DNA of 7,459 nucleotides from Candidatus Saccharimonadota bacterium (GTDB lineage: Bacteria; Patescibacteria; Saccharimonadia; Saccharimonadales; Nanosyncoccaceae): the NCBI GenBank assembly GCA_017429465.1, contig JAFROU010000038.1:1-7459 (forward strand). Reading direction: 5' to 3'. Under the pieces are notes generated by a model, which saw only the letters and a program-made list of their open reading frames with translations, did no database searches and was not told the origin of the DNA. Numbering within the stretch: position 1 is the first letter of the stretch; every line of letters begins with the position of its first letter. A program made the translations under genes and the position numbers. Below are positions 1 through 6,500 of the stretch, one piece after another.

Positions 1-62
1 CCAGACTGTGCCGATGGGGCGCCGGAGCCGCCATTGGCGTTGTAAGTTAAATTATAGGTCGT
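1..62 (-). repeat. InlB-type B-repeat 8, cut by the window edge (from residue 2096)
   Basis: The frame begins a further canonical repeat, NLTYNANGGSGAPSAQ, and leaves the window still open. This shows that the repeat array continues and that the full protein is longer than 2,115 residues. Confidence 0.8.
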
Positions 63-3000
63 ACTTTCACGGGCGATGCATCTTACAGAATAGCCCATAT
101 ATCTATTTGATTGATTATAAGTCGCATGAGTATTATCACCATATAAGCGAAATCCAATATAAACACTCGTTGCATTGTAGACTGATGACGACCAGTAGTA
201 CCCGTTCGTCCTGTACTGATAACCGGTGGTTGTATAGTAATAACCTGCTCTTACAAAATTATATGGAGCGGCCGTAACGATGCTACCACCGCTACTTCCA
301 ATGCTATTAGCTGATAGCATTTTTCCATAATCACCACCAGAACCACCAGTTGGTAGCCTCCAACCTTTCGGACAAATTGAATCTGTTGTTGTACCTGAAG
401 ACATGCTATAGGTGCCACTACCAGCCGTCGCAGCATACCAGCTATACAAGTTGCCCATTTTGCTGTTTTGAAGATCGTATGACGGACTTTTGTTAGCACA
501 GGCAGCATCGCTAGTACATGACCAGCTCGTGCCTCCAGTAGAAGTCTGGGTGGCACTCTTTGGATACCAATAAGTCTTAGATACTAGGTCGGTCGTTTCG
601 CTGGTTAGGGCTGGTGTCGTTTTTAGGTCTAAATCAAGGTTTTGTGTCATCCAGCATGAACTACTCGTACCGTCTGAGCTCATTTTGATTCTTGCGACCG
701 TATATTTTCTATCATCACGTTCATCTGTTAAGACATAGAGGGTGTTTAGATCAAATCCTTGACATATGGAGTAGCTCATATCTTGCATATAGGTGACTGG
801 GGCATTCTTAGCCCAAACAGCATACATGGTCATAGTGTTTGAAGTGGCAAAATAATTATCGCCAGCGTTGTAGAATAGTCCGCTTGAGGTTGAGTTCGGT
901 GTCCAGCCGAGGAAGGTATAACCTTCACGCTCTGTTGGAACCACGCTAGTAATGGTAAAGATTGGATTTGTAGTTGCTGATAAGAATATATTAGTATCAA
1001 TAATGCCGCCGCCATTATTGTCATCATAATTAATGACATAAGTACTCGGCGCGTTGTTTTCAGCTATACAACGAATTGAATAACCAGACGTAAATGGTAC
1101 TGATACATAAGTTGTACCTAAAATTGAGGACGCTGGTTTAGCATATATTATAGAACCTCTCGTTGTGCCGTCATTAACATAAGTAGTCATGGTAGAACTC
1201 CAATATTCAAACCGTCCGTTGATGTCCGTCACGGCGACATTGTAAAAATATCCGACATAATGCATGTTAATTGGGCTACCGCTAATGGCTGTAAAGCTTT
1301 CCGCATTGGCTGTTAAACCATACGCATTAAATAGCAGTCCAAAATCGCCATCAGCCTTTCCGGTTGGAATGGTCCATCCTTTTGGACAAATAGAATCAGC
1401 AATAGTACCTTCTTCGGAGACATAATCTATGCTTTCTGCGGATGCTGTTGAAAGCGAATAATAGTTGCCGTAGTCTTTTCTTCCATAATCAAAGGATTTA
1501 GTGCGCCCCATGCAACCACTCCTTGTCGAACAATTCCATGTGCTTACTACTTCGTCTCTAGTTCCAGTGTCTTCACTTGGCGTCCACTCTGTCTTTGTCA
1601 CTAAGTTAGAACTTATATTGTTTAGTGGTTGTTCCGTGCTTAAATCAAGATCAAGGTTTTCAATCATCCAACATCTTGATGTATTACCCTCGGAATCTGC
1701 CTTCAGTCTAGAGACGAGGTATTTTTTGTTGTCGCGAACATCAGTGAGGGCGTATGGCGTCTCCAGATCAAGTGACGCACAAATCGCAGGCGTCATTTCT
1801 TGCATGGTGGTGATGGTAGTGTTTTTGCCCCAGATAGCATAAATTGTTGTCGTAGACGCAGTTGCCCTATATTCATCGTTTGCATAAATGTTTGGCGTTT
1901 CTGAAGTTGAATCTAGATTCCAACCAACAAAGGTATATCCAGAACGCGTTGGCTCGTCTTCCGTAATAGTAAAGGTGTGCCCACCAGTATCTGTCGTAAC
2001 ATCTGCAGCTGGAGCGTTTGTGCCGCCATTGGCATCATAATTGAGCGTATATGTGCCTTCCCACATCGCATATAAAGTATTTGAGTCTCCATAGGCGACA
2101 TAGGTATCTCCAGGTTGATAAAGATTGTCAGTGCTGTTAATATCATCTGACCAGCCCGCGAAAGTGTAGCCAGACATTGTAGGCTGCGTGTTGCTAATTG
2201 TTAGTGGATAATGTCCGTTACTGGTGCTTGGTGAGGTTTGAGAAGCAGGGGCACCGGTGCCACCGTTAGCGTTATATGTTATAGTGTGCGTGGCATTAGT
2301 CCTAGCTACACAACGAATACTTGATGCTACGGTTTTATATGCACTATATTCATAATTTGGAGGGGTACTCGAAATATTAAAGTAATCTGAGCCGTTGTTT
2401 GAATCTGCAGAGCCAAGCCCATAATAACCGGATGAATAAAATGAAGTACTCCAGTAATAACCGGCACGGATGAAGAAAAATGGGCTGGTTAAAATTGTTG
2501 GATAGTAGTTAGAATCTTCTTCAATTTGATAACCAATTTCTGAGCTAGGCGATAATAGGTTTTGGTAGCTCTTGTAATATTGATTGTTTCCATCTTTTCC
2601 GATATGCCTAACTGGCAATTGCCAACCTTTAGGACAAATTGAAATTGGCGCAATAAGTGCTCCAGACGTTTCGTTAATATAACCAGCTGTGCGTGTATAG
2701 GAGTTATAAATGTTTCCTGCCTTTGTATGTTGGCAGATTTCTTCGCCTTTTTCTTCCACACATTTGGCGTAACTAGTATAGGTAATGGTCGAAGAGCCAT
2801 TGTAGACGTAATTAGTTTTTTCGTTATCAGACCAATAACTATGATCAGACAGATCTGAACCAGTAATGCTGGTCGTGCCAATTATTATTTTTTCCGTAAA
2901 GATAAAGTTATCATTTGAGTCGGAATCGTTTGGCGTTAGCTCGATATCACCATTAAGTCCGAGATCTTGCGTCATCCAGCAGTTACCGTCAGCCAACTTA

Positions 3001-6000
3001 GAGACATAGTAGGTTTTTTCATCACGAGTGTCAAGGAGAATAACTTTTGGTACAACTTTATCTGTAGTAGCTGGCGTTATCACGGCTGCACAAATTGAGG
3101 CATTCATATCTTGTAATGTGTAGAGACCAGTATCTTCGTAGGTTTGTTTACCCGCATTTTGATAGGCAGTTTCAAAAGCATTTTGATAGGCTTGGATGCC
3201 CCACACCGCATAGATTGTGCCAGTGTAACTTTGCGCGGTAGACTTAAGTTGGACCTTATCTCCCGCAACGAAGTCTGCTATAAGTGAAGCATTATTACTA
3301 AAGGACCAGCCGAGAAACTCATAGCCATCTCGAGTTGGCTCAGTGCTTGAAACTGTGAATGAGTAGCGACCAGCGCTTGAGGAAGCAGTCTGGGCGGCTG
3401 GTGCGCCCGTACCACCGTTAGCGTCATAGTTCAAGGTAAAGTCAGTGTTAGTTCTTGAAACGCAGCGAATAGTGCCGCCGTTACGTCTGTCATTAGCTCC
3501 AAGGCCGGTTCCAGCCGTTGTTTTATTGGCATAGAACAGTTCAACCGTAGTGATTCCAGAAGACGATGTTGACGTTTGACTTGTTAGGTACTGCATAGTA
3601 TTTAGCGGCTCATAAATGAGAGATTGACCTCTTGAAAGATACATATAGCCGCCATAGGCTAGGTATACTGGGCTCATTGTTAACATGTCACCTTTAGTCA
3701 TGCCATAAACTGTTGCAAGGTTCCTTAGACTGCCATTGAATGAGTAGCTAGGCAATTGCCAGCCTTTTGGACAAATTGAAATAGCTGCTTGATTGTTGCT
3801 GTTATAACCATTAGAAAAAGTTGCTGCATCCCAGGTGTAATAGTTACCAACATGATAATGCTTGCAGGTTGCAGCATCATGGGCTGCAGAACAGCTCGCT
3901 AAGCTATCGTAGGCTATTGTTTCATCAGTCTCGCGCGAGTAAACATAGTATTTTTCGCCTGGATTATAGTAGATTAAATCTTCAGCTAAATCTGACATAT
4001 CCCATGTATCGCCTAGCGTGATGGATGCTGGTAAGGTATAGGTTCCATCTACATCGCTTGCATCTGAAGTTAAGGTTAAAGTTGTTTCTGCTTCTAAGTC
4101 GAGATTCTGCGTCATCCAACATCTTCCATCACCGAGTTTCGATACGTAGTAGTATTTCCCATCTCGAGTATCTCTGAGTTGATATTGTTTTCCATATTCC
4201 CAACTATTACAGACCGCGGCCGTCATTTCTTGCATCGTGGTGATACTAATCGGTGTGGTTGATGAACCCCACACAGCATAAAGCATTATGGATCCCCCAG
4301 ACTGATAAACTTCGTTTCCGCCATTATACTGTGCGTTTGTTGCCGTTGAACTTCTTGCCCAACCAAGGAATGCGCTGCCATCTTTAGTTGGAACATCGCT
4401 CGATACAGTCTGGATACAATGCTTTATTCCACGGCAGCTTTGACTGCTTGGCGCGCTAGTTCCACCATTGGCATCATAAAACAGGTAGAAGGTCTTTTCC
4501 CAAATAGCATATAGTTTTACTTCGCCTGGAGTTGTGGATGTGAAGGTGTCCCCTGCATGATAGAACGGGCCTTTTTCTTGATTAGCTGAAGTCCCCCAAC
4601 CAAGAAAAGTATAGTCTGGGTGATTAGATGGAGCGGTTGGCACATCATCTGTAATCGTAAAGTCATAGTAGCCATCCGCTGTCGAGCTTGATTCATCATA
4701 GGTGACGATATCTTGGCCGTCATTACTGTTATAGCTTAGTATGTATGTTTCGCTTTTTCTAGCAACGCAACGTATAACAGCGCCAACCGTTTTGCCGGCA
4801 TGAGTAGTACCAATTACATCTATGCCGTCCTGAATGCTGATGCTAAACAATCGAGCACGAGCTGAATTATCCGCATAGACTTGCGAAGTCCAAGACAAAT
4901 ACCATTCTTCGATTGAATTGATACTAGCATCTGATGAGTTATAGTAGCCTGGAAGGATGCTAAGATTTAATAGTTCATTATTGATGGCGTCAGTTGCTGT
5001 TGAGAGATTATTACTCGTAATAAAGGTAGAGTAGGTGTCCGCGCTTGGAAGTTGCCAACCCTTAGGGCAAATTGAGTCGGCTGTTAGCAAATCATCATTA
5101 GACGTGCTGTATTTACCAGAGCCGGCGGTGGCAGTATACCAGGAGTAGTAGTTACCAATCGGTCCATCATCTCCTTCTAGCGAATACTGTTTAGTGGCCG
5201 CTTCTTCGTCATTATTAACTCCCCAGTCGATTGTTGGGTCTTCTGATGTCCTAGTGGTACTTAGTACTGTGTAATACTCTTTTGTTACTAAATCCGTCGT
5301 GTCAGACGTAAGCCTTTGGCCTTGAACTAGGTCTAATCGTAGATTCTGAGTCATCCAACAACGATCATCATCGAATTTAGCCACAGTATACGTGTTCTCA
5401 TCACGAATATCTTTGAGAGAATAAGTAATGCCGATTTCCGTTGCGCTACAGAGGGCAGGCGTGATTTGCTGTAAATAAGTGGCATATCCGATGCTGTTTG
5501 GTTGCCAAATGGCGTAAAGATAAAGAACGTTGTCGGTTTCGGCATCAAGATTATAGTTAGAGCCAGCCGCAATTTCTCCTTGCAGTGAGTTTGCATCTTC
5601 GCTCCAGCCAGCAAAGGTGTAGCCTGTACGAGTCGGTACTTTATTGCTGATAGTGATGTAGCTATTTGGTGTGGTAGTACTGATACTGCTTGGCATGTTG
5701 CCGATAGTTTCGCCTTCGTTGGCATTAGCGTCGTAGACTATGTCATAGGTAATTGGATTAGCAACAGCAGAAACAACTAGAACGTTTGAGTAAACTGCAG
5801 CCATTTGTAATCTCGTAATTCTAACACCGACATATAGGGTAGCGCTATCGTCTTCTACGGCAACATCAGAATTCTTGAGGCGCGCCGCTACTCCATTTTC
5901 AGCTGGAATTGAGGTGAATAGATTATTATCGATGGAGTATGCCCAGTAGCCGGCTGGAAAATTTTGCTTATAGTAGGAGGAATTATTAAAGGTTGGTATG

Positions 6001-6347
6001 TTGTAACTACTATTTGAGCCATTAATAAGATCAGTATTAGTGGTACTGGCCGTCATTGTTAAGTTGTAGCCGGTGTAGTTGGTGGTGTTGATGGTGAAGT
6101 TAGTCAGACCAATCGCCAACTCGCCACCTGGAGTTGGGGTGATATTAATGTTTTCGCCGCCCGTTAAACTAAGTGTTGCCGGTTCTCCCGGAGCATTCAT
6201 AATCGGCGCAGCAAAAACTACGCCGTCACCGATCGATGCATTTATGATTGCGGGCACCAAAAACAGTCCTGCAATCAAAATGAGGCCGACAAGCATTTTA
6301 AATGTTTTCTTGTGCAACTCCAGAACTTGGCTTGCGCCCAGTCTCAT
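1..6347 (-). CDS. Giant exported repeat protein with alternating InlB-type B-repeats and FISUMP-like domains (C-terminus outside window)
   Basis: One frame stays open from ATG at 6347 to the left edge: 2,115 complete codons plus two bases, no stop. The start is supported by GGAG nine bases upstream and a promoter just before it. Residues 1-46 form a basic N-terminus and hydrophobic segment (about 18-37) with a possible cleavage after VFA at 44-46. Residues 47-200 are Asn/Thr/Ser-rich and probably beta-structured. Then follow eight InlB/Listeria-Bacteroides-type repeats (YDANGG, GYTFxGW, LYAxW) and five FISUMP-like domains (RDxxxYxVxxx, CWMTQNL, SICPKGWxLP, IRCVAR), in the order I-F-I-I-F-I-F-I-I-F-I-F-I. 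Inferred role: cell-surface adhesin or fibre. No sorting motif is visible because the C-terminus is missing. Such proteins are typical of Saccharibacteria; binding partners are unknown. Family assignment is firm, function is not. Confidence 0.93.
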   Translation of the reverse strand, partial: MRLGASQVLELHKKTFKMLVGLILIAGLFLVPAIINASIGDGVVFAAPIMNAPGEPATLSLTGGENINITPTPGGELAIGLTNFTINTTNYTGYNLTMTASTTNTDLINGSNSSYNIPTFNNSSYYKQNFPAGYWAYSIDNNLFTSIPAENGVAARLKNSDVAVEDDSATLYVGVRITRLQMAAVYSNVLVVSAVANPITYDIVYDANANEGETIGNMPSSISTTTPNSYITISNKVPTRTGYTFAGWSEDANSLQGEIAAGSNYNLDAETDNVLYLYAIWQPNSIGYATYLQQITPALCSATEIGITYSLKDIRDENTYTVAKFDDDRCWMTQNLRLDLVQGQRLTSDTTDLVTKEYYTVLSTTRTSEDPTIDWGVNNDEEAATKQYSLEGDDGPIGNYYSWYTATAGSGKYSTSNDDLLTADSICPKGWQLPSADTYSTFITSNNLSTATDAINNELLNLSILPGYYNSSDASINSIEEWYLSWTSQVYADNSARARLFSISIQDGIDVIGTTHAGKTVGAVIRCVARKSETYILSYNSNDGQDIVTYDESSSTADGYYDFTITDDVPTAPSNHPDYTFLGWGTSANQEKGPFYHAGDTFTSTTPGEVKLYAIWEKTFYLFYDANGGTSAPSSQSCRGIKHCIQTVSSDVPTKDGSAFLGWARSSTATNAQYNGGNEVYQSGGSIMLYAVWGSSTTPISITTMQEMTAAVCNSWEYGKQYQLRDTRDGKYYYVSKLGDGRCWMTQNLDLEAETTLTLTSDASDVDGTYTLPASITLGDTWDMSDLAEDLIYYNPGEKYYVYSRETDETIAYDSLASCSAAHDAATCKHYHVGNYYTWDAATFSNGYNSNNQAAISICPKGWQLPSYSFNGSLRNLATVYGMTKGDMLTMSPVYLAYGGYMYLSRGQSLIYEPLNTMQYLTSQTSTSSSGITTVELFYANKTTAGTGLGANDRRNGGTIRCVSRTNTDFTLNYDANGGTGAPAAQTASSSAGRYSFTVSSTEPTRDGYEFLGWSFSNNASLIADFVAGDKVQLKSTAQSYTGTIYAVWGIQAYQNAFETAYQNAGKQTYEDTGLYTLQDMNASICAAVITPATTDKVVPKVILLDTRDEKTYYVSKLADGNCWMTQDLGLNGDIELTPNDSDSNDNFIFTEKIIIGTTSITGSDLSDHSYWSDNEKTNYVYNGSSTITYTSYAKCVEEKGEEICQHTKAGNIYNSYTRTAGYINETSGALIAPISICPKGWQLPVRHIGKDGNNQYYKSYQNLLSPSSEIGYQIEEDSNYYPTILTSPFFFIRAGYYWSTSFYSSGYYGLGSADSNNGSDYFNISSTPPNYEYSAYKTVASSIRCVARTNATHTITYNANGGTGAPASQTSPSTSNGHYPLTISNTQPTMSGYTFAGWSDDINSTDNLYQPGDTYVAYGDSNTLYAMWEGTYTLNYDANGGTNAPAADVTTDTGGHTFTITEDEPTRSGYTFVGWNLDSTSETPNIYANDEYRATASTTTIYAIWGKNTTITTMQEMTPAICASLDLETPYALTDVRDNKKYLVSRLKADSEGNTSRCWMIENLDLDLSTEQPLNNISSNLVTKTEWTPSEDTGTRDEVVSTWNCSTRSGCMGRTKSFDYGRKDYGNYYSLSTASAESIDYVSEEGTIADSICPKGWTIPTGKADGDFGLLFNAYGLTANAESFTAISGSPINMHYVGYFYNVAVTDINGRFEYWSSTMTTYVNDGTTRGSIIYAKPASSILGTTYVSVPFTSGYSIRCIAENNAPSTYVINYDDNNGGGIIDTNIFLSATTNPIFTITSVVPTEREGYTFLGWTPNSTSSGLFYNAGDNYFATSNTMTMYAVWAKNAPVTYMQDMSYSICQGFDLNTLYVLTDERDDRKYTVARIKMSSDGTSSSCWMTQNLDLDLKTTPALTSETTDLVSKTYWYPKSATQTSTGGTSWSCTSDAACANKSPSYDLQNSKMGNLYSWYAATAGSGTYSMSSGTTTDSICPKGWRLPTGGSGGDYGKMLSANSIGSSGGSIVTAAPYNFVRAGYYYTTTGYQYRTNGYYWSSSVYNATSVYIGFRLYGDNTHATYNQSNRYMGYSVRCIARESTTYNLTYNANGGSGAPSAQS
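69..803 (-). repeat. FISUMP-like domain 5 (residues 1849-2093)
   Basis: Core cysteines are C1862, C1898 (SCWMTQNLDLDL), C1992 (SICPKGWRLPT) and C2090 (SVRCIAR). The extra pair C1944 and C1950 is in SCTSDAAC. YYWSSSVY at W2052 and the glycine-rich TGGSGGDYG after CPKGW make this the closest of the five to the textbook FISUMP pattern. Confidence 0.85.
813..1043 (-). repeat. InlB-type B-repeat 7 (residues 1769-1845)
   Basis: A somewhat divergent copy: INYDDNNGGGIID at the start, then REGYTFLGW, YNAGDNY and MYAVW at W1845. It links FISUMP domains 4 and 5. Confidence 0.8.
1059..1820 (-). repeat. FISUMP-like domain 4 (residues 1510-1763)
   Basis: Core cysteines are C1523, C1559 (RCWMIENLDLDL), C1654 (SICPKGWTIPT) and C1760 (SIRCIAE). 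The extra pair C1606 and C1612 is in NCSTRSGC. EYWSSTM preserves the YWSS motif. It reads MIEN where the other copies read MTQN or MTQD. Confidence 0.82.
1830..2054 (-). repeat. InlB-type B-repeat 6 (residues 1432-1506)
   Basis: A canonical copy: LNYDANGGTNAPAAD, TRSGYTFVGW and IYAIW at W1506. Its length, 75 residues, equals that of repeat 3, the second member of the other doublet. Confidence 0.82.
2061..2288 (-). repeat. InlB-type B-repeat 5 (residues 1354-1429)
   Basis: A canonical copy: TYNANGGTGAPASQ, SGYTFAGW, YQPGDTY and LYAMW at W1429. It is followed after two residues by repeat 6, making the second InlB doublet. Confidence 0.82.
2301..3191 (-). repeat. FISUMP-like domain 3 with a helical-looking insert at its start (residues 1053-1349)
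   Basis: Core cysteines are C1086, C1123 (NCWMTQDLGL), C1238 (SICPKGWQLPV) and C1346 (IRCVAR). The extra pair is C1196 and C1205 in an element spaced by eight residues. YYWSTSFYSSGYYG preserves the YYWSS motif. The start holds an extra segment, AYQNAFETAYQNAGKQ, absent from the other copies and built on an eight-residue duplication. Confidence 0.82.
3154..3191. repeat. Short direct repeat: 14 bp, period 24 bp, inside the giant gene
   Basis: The sequence gcattttgataggc occurs exactly at 3154-3167 and 3178-3191. In the protein it gives the doubled AYQNA at the junction of InlB4 and FISUMP domain 3. The period is a multiple of three, so the frame is kept. It looks like a small tandem duplication. 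Confidence 0.85.
3201..3443 (-). repeat. InlB-type B-repeat 4 (residues 969-1049)
   Basis: A canonical copy: LNYDANGGTGAPAAQ at the start, PTRDGYEFLGW in the middle and IYAVW at W1049. It is a single linker between FISUMP domains 2 and 3. Confidence 0.82.
3453..4259 (-). repeat. FISUMP-like domain 2 (residues 697-965)
   Basis: Core cysteines are C713, C743 (RCWMTQNLDL), C859 (SICPKGWQLPS) and C962 (TIRCVSR). An additional pair, C819 and C828, lies in an eight-residue-spaced Cys-Cys element just before the GNYYTW motif. The YYWSS segment normally found near the end is not recognisable, so this copy is partly degenerate or specialised. Confidence 0.8.
4269..4493 (-). repeat. InlB-type B-repeat 3 with an internal cysteine pair (residues 619-693)
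   Basis: It begins LFYDANGGTSAPSSQ, carries FLGW and ends LYAVW at W693. Unlike every other InlB copy seen here it contains two cysteines, C638 and C644, in SCRGIKHC in the first half, possibly a local disulphide staple. Confidence 0.8.
4500..4748 (-). repeat. InlB-type B-repeat 2 (residues 534-616)
   Basis: This divergent copy begins TYILSYNSNDGQD where others have YDANGG, keeps DYTFLGW in the middle and ends LYAIW at W616. It sits directly in tandem with repeat 3, forming one of two InlB doublets in the protein. Confidence 0.75.
4758..5492 (-). repeat. FISUMP-like domain 1 (residues 286-530)
   Basis: Landmarks are CSA at C300, DIRDENTYTVAKF, RCWMTQNLRLDL (C330, W331), DSICPKGWQLPS (C427, W431) and IRCVAR (C527). 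These match the Fibrobacter succinogenes major paralogous domain pattern. It is the only one of the five that lacks an extra cysteine pair between the CWM and CPKGW motifs. The usual YYWSS motif is altered to WYLSWTS. Confidence 0.8.
5505..5753 (-). repeat. InlB-type B-repeat 1 (residues 199-281)
   Basis: It opens with ITYDIVYDANANEGE, carries GYTFAGW in the middle and closes with LYLYAIW at W281. The glycine pair of the usual NGG is replaced by NEG. It is a small beta-grasp-like spacer module joining the N-terminal domain to the first FISUMP domain. Confidence 0.8.
5754..6209 (-). other. N-terminal beta-rich domain of the giant protein (about residues 47-198)
   Basis: The segment is rich in Asn, Thr, Ser and Gly and has no cysteine. 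Landmarks are LTGGENINITPTPGG, TNYTGYNLTMTAST, GYWAYSID, an alternating TLYVGVRI strand and a closing VYSNVLVVSAVANP strand. The last phrase resembles the end of the Ig-like or WxL-like N-terminal domain that often precedes FISUMP and InlB repeats in Saccharibacteria surface proteins, recalled from family knowledge. Its function is unknown; it may be the base of the fibre. Confidence 0.5.
6210..6347 (-). other. Signal peptide or signal anchor of the giant protein
   Basis: Residues 1-46. The N-terminus carries R2, H12, K13, K14 and K17, followed by a hydrophobic stretch from about M18 to A37. Candidate cleavage points are after INA (A37) or after VFA (A46), the latter just before AP. The relatively long n-region could also suit a membrane anchor. 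Met18 lacks a Shine-Dalgarno sequence, so Met1 is preferred. This indicates Sec export to the surface or exterior. Confidence 0.75.
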
Positions 6348-6355
6348 CTGTATTA

Positions 6356-6362
6356 ACTCCAC
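6356..6362 (-). promoter_or_regulatory. Ribosome binding site of the giant protein gene
   Basis: GTGGAGT on the minus strand includes GGAG nine bases before ATG at 6347. This fixes Met1 rather than Met18 (codon at 6296), which is preceded by an A/T-rich stretch with no purine-rich ribosome site. Confidence 0.7.
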
Positions 6363-6381
6363 TTTAAAATACTTCTGTTTT

Positions 6382-6390
6382 ATTATAGCA
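6382..6390 (-). promoter_or_regulatory. Extended -10 promoter of the giant protein gene
   Basis: On the minus strand TGCTATAAT is a consensus extended -10 element (TGn plus TATAAT), placing transcription start near 6375 and giving a leader of about 28 bases. No good -35 hexamer sits 16-18 bases upstream; that space is taken by a palindrome. An extended -10 would compensate for the weak -35. Confidence 0.7.
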
Positions 6391-6392
6391 TA

Positions 6393-6413
6393 ACTAGTAT
6401 TGTAAATACTAGT
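6393..6413. promoter_or_regulatory. Perfect palindrome, candidate operator over the giant gene's promoter
   Basis: ACTAGTATT, three bases, AATACTAGT: two perfect 9-bp arms. It lies immediately upstream of the extended -10 and covers the spacer and -35 position, a typical place for a dimeric repressor or an activator. No T-tract follows on the minus strand and AT-rich arms would form a weak hairpin, so a terminator is unlikely. The regulator is not identifiable from this window. Confidence 0.6.
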
Positions 6414-6456
6414 AAAAAATAGGACATTTTTGCCATTTTTTTGATAAAAAGCGCAC

Positions 6457-6494
6457 AAAAAAAAGGAGAAAGTCTTGTTTAATCCTTTCTCCTC
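6457..6494 (-). terminator. Rho-independent terminator of rpsP
   Basis: On the minus strand, shortly after the rpsP stop codon, AGGAGAAAG and CTTTCTCCT form a perfect 9-bp stem with a 12-base loop, followed by an eight-T tract (6457-6464 read in reverse). This separates rpsP from the giant gene, which has its own promoter. Confidence 0.9.
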
Positions 6495-6500
6495 TTAATT

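Larger units (their letters stand above)
6348..6500. other. Intergenic region between rpsP and the giant gene
   Basis: These 153 bases hold, in minus-strand order, the rpsP terminator, about 40 bases of A/T-rich sequence with nothing recognisable (6414-6456), the palindrome, the extended -10 promoter and the ribosome binding site of the giant gene. No small gene is supported here. Confidence 0.7.

Noticed and set aside
1501..1842. Plus-strand open frame of 113 codons
   Set aside because: It lies wholly antisense to the giant gene, within FISUMP domain 4 and its flank, has no family resemblance and is explained by antisense codon structure.
2489..2881. Minus-strand open frame of 130 codons
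   Set aside because: It is out of frame with the giant gene, which runs uninterrupted through the region with CPKGW and YYWST motifs in the correct frame.
5351..5725. Minus-strand open frame of 124 codons
   Set aside because: It is a shifted frame within InlB repeat 1 and the start of FISUMP domain 1; the main frame carries the conserved motifs here.
6294..6296. Alternative start of the giant protein at Met18
   Set aside because: There is no Shine-Dalgarno sequence before it, and it would remove the basic n-region expected before the hydrophobic segment.
1..6347. Possible UGA recoding or a frameshifted pseudogene
   Set aside because: The frame was read through to the window edge with no in-frame TGA, TAA or TAG, and conserved tryptophans use TGG. 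The gene is intact as far as it is visible, and standard code suffices.
1..6347. CRISPR array or transposon-like repeats
   Set aside because: The repetition comes from divergent protein domains of 75-300 residues, not short identical repeats with spacers; no inverted terminal repeats or transposase are present.
6079..6393. Plus-strand open frame of 104 codons
   Set aside because: It is antisense to the signal peptide and N-terminal domain of the giant gene and runs across that gene's promoter; it shows no recognisable protein features.
6393..6413. The palindrome as a terminator
   Set aside because: It is followed on the minus strand by TATGCTATAAT rather than a T-tract, is AT-rich, and rpsP already has a strong terminator at 6457-6494.
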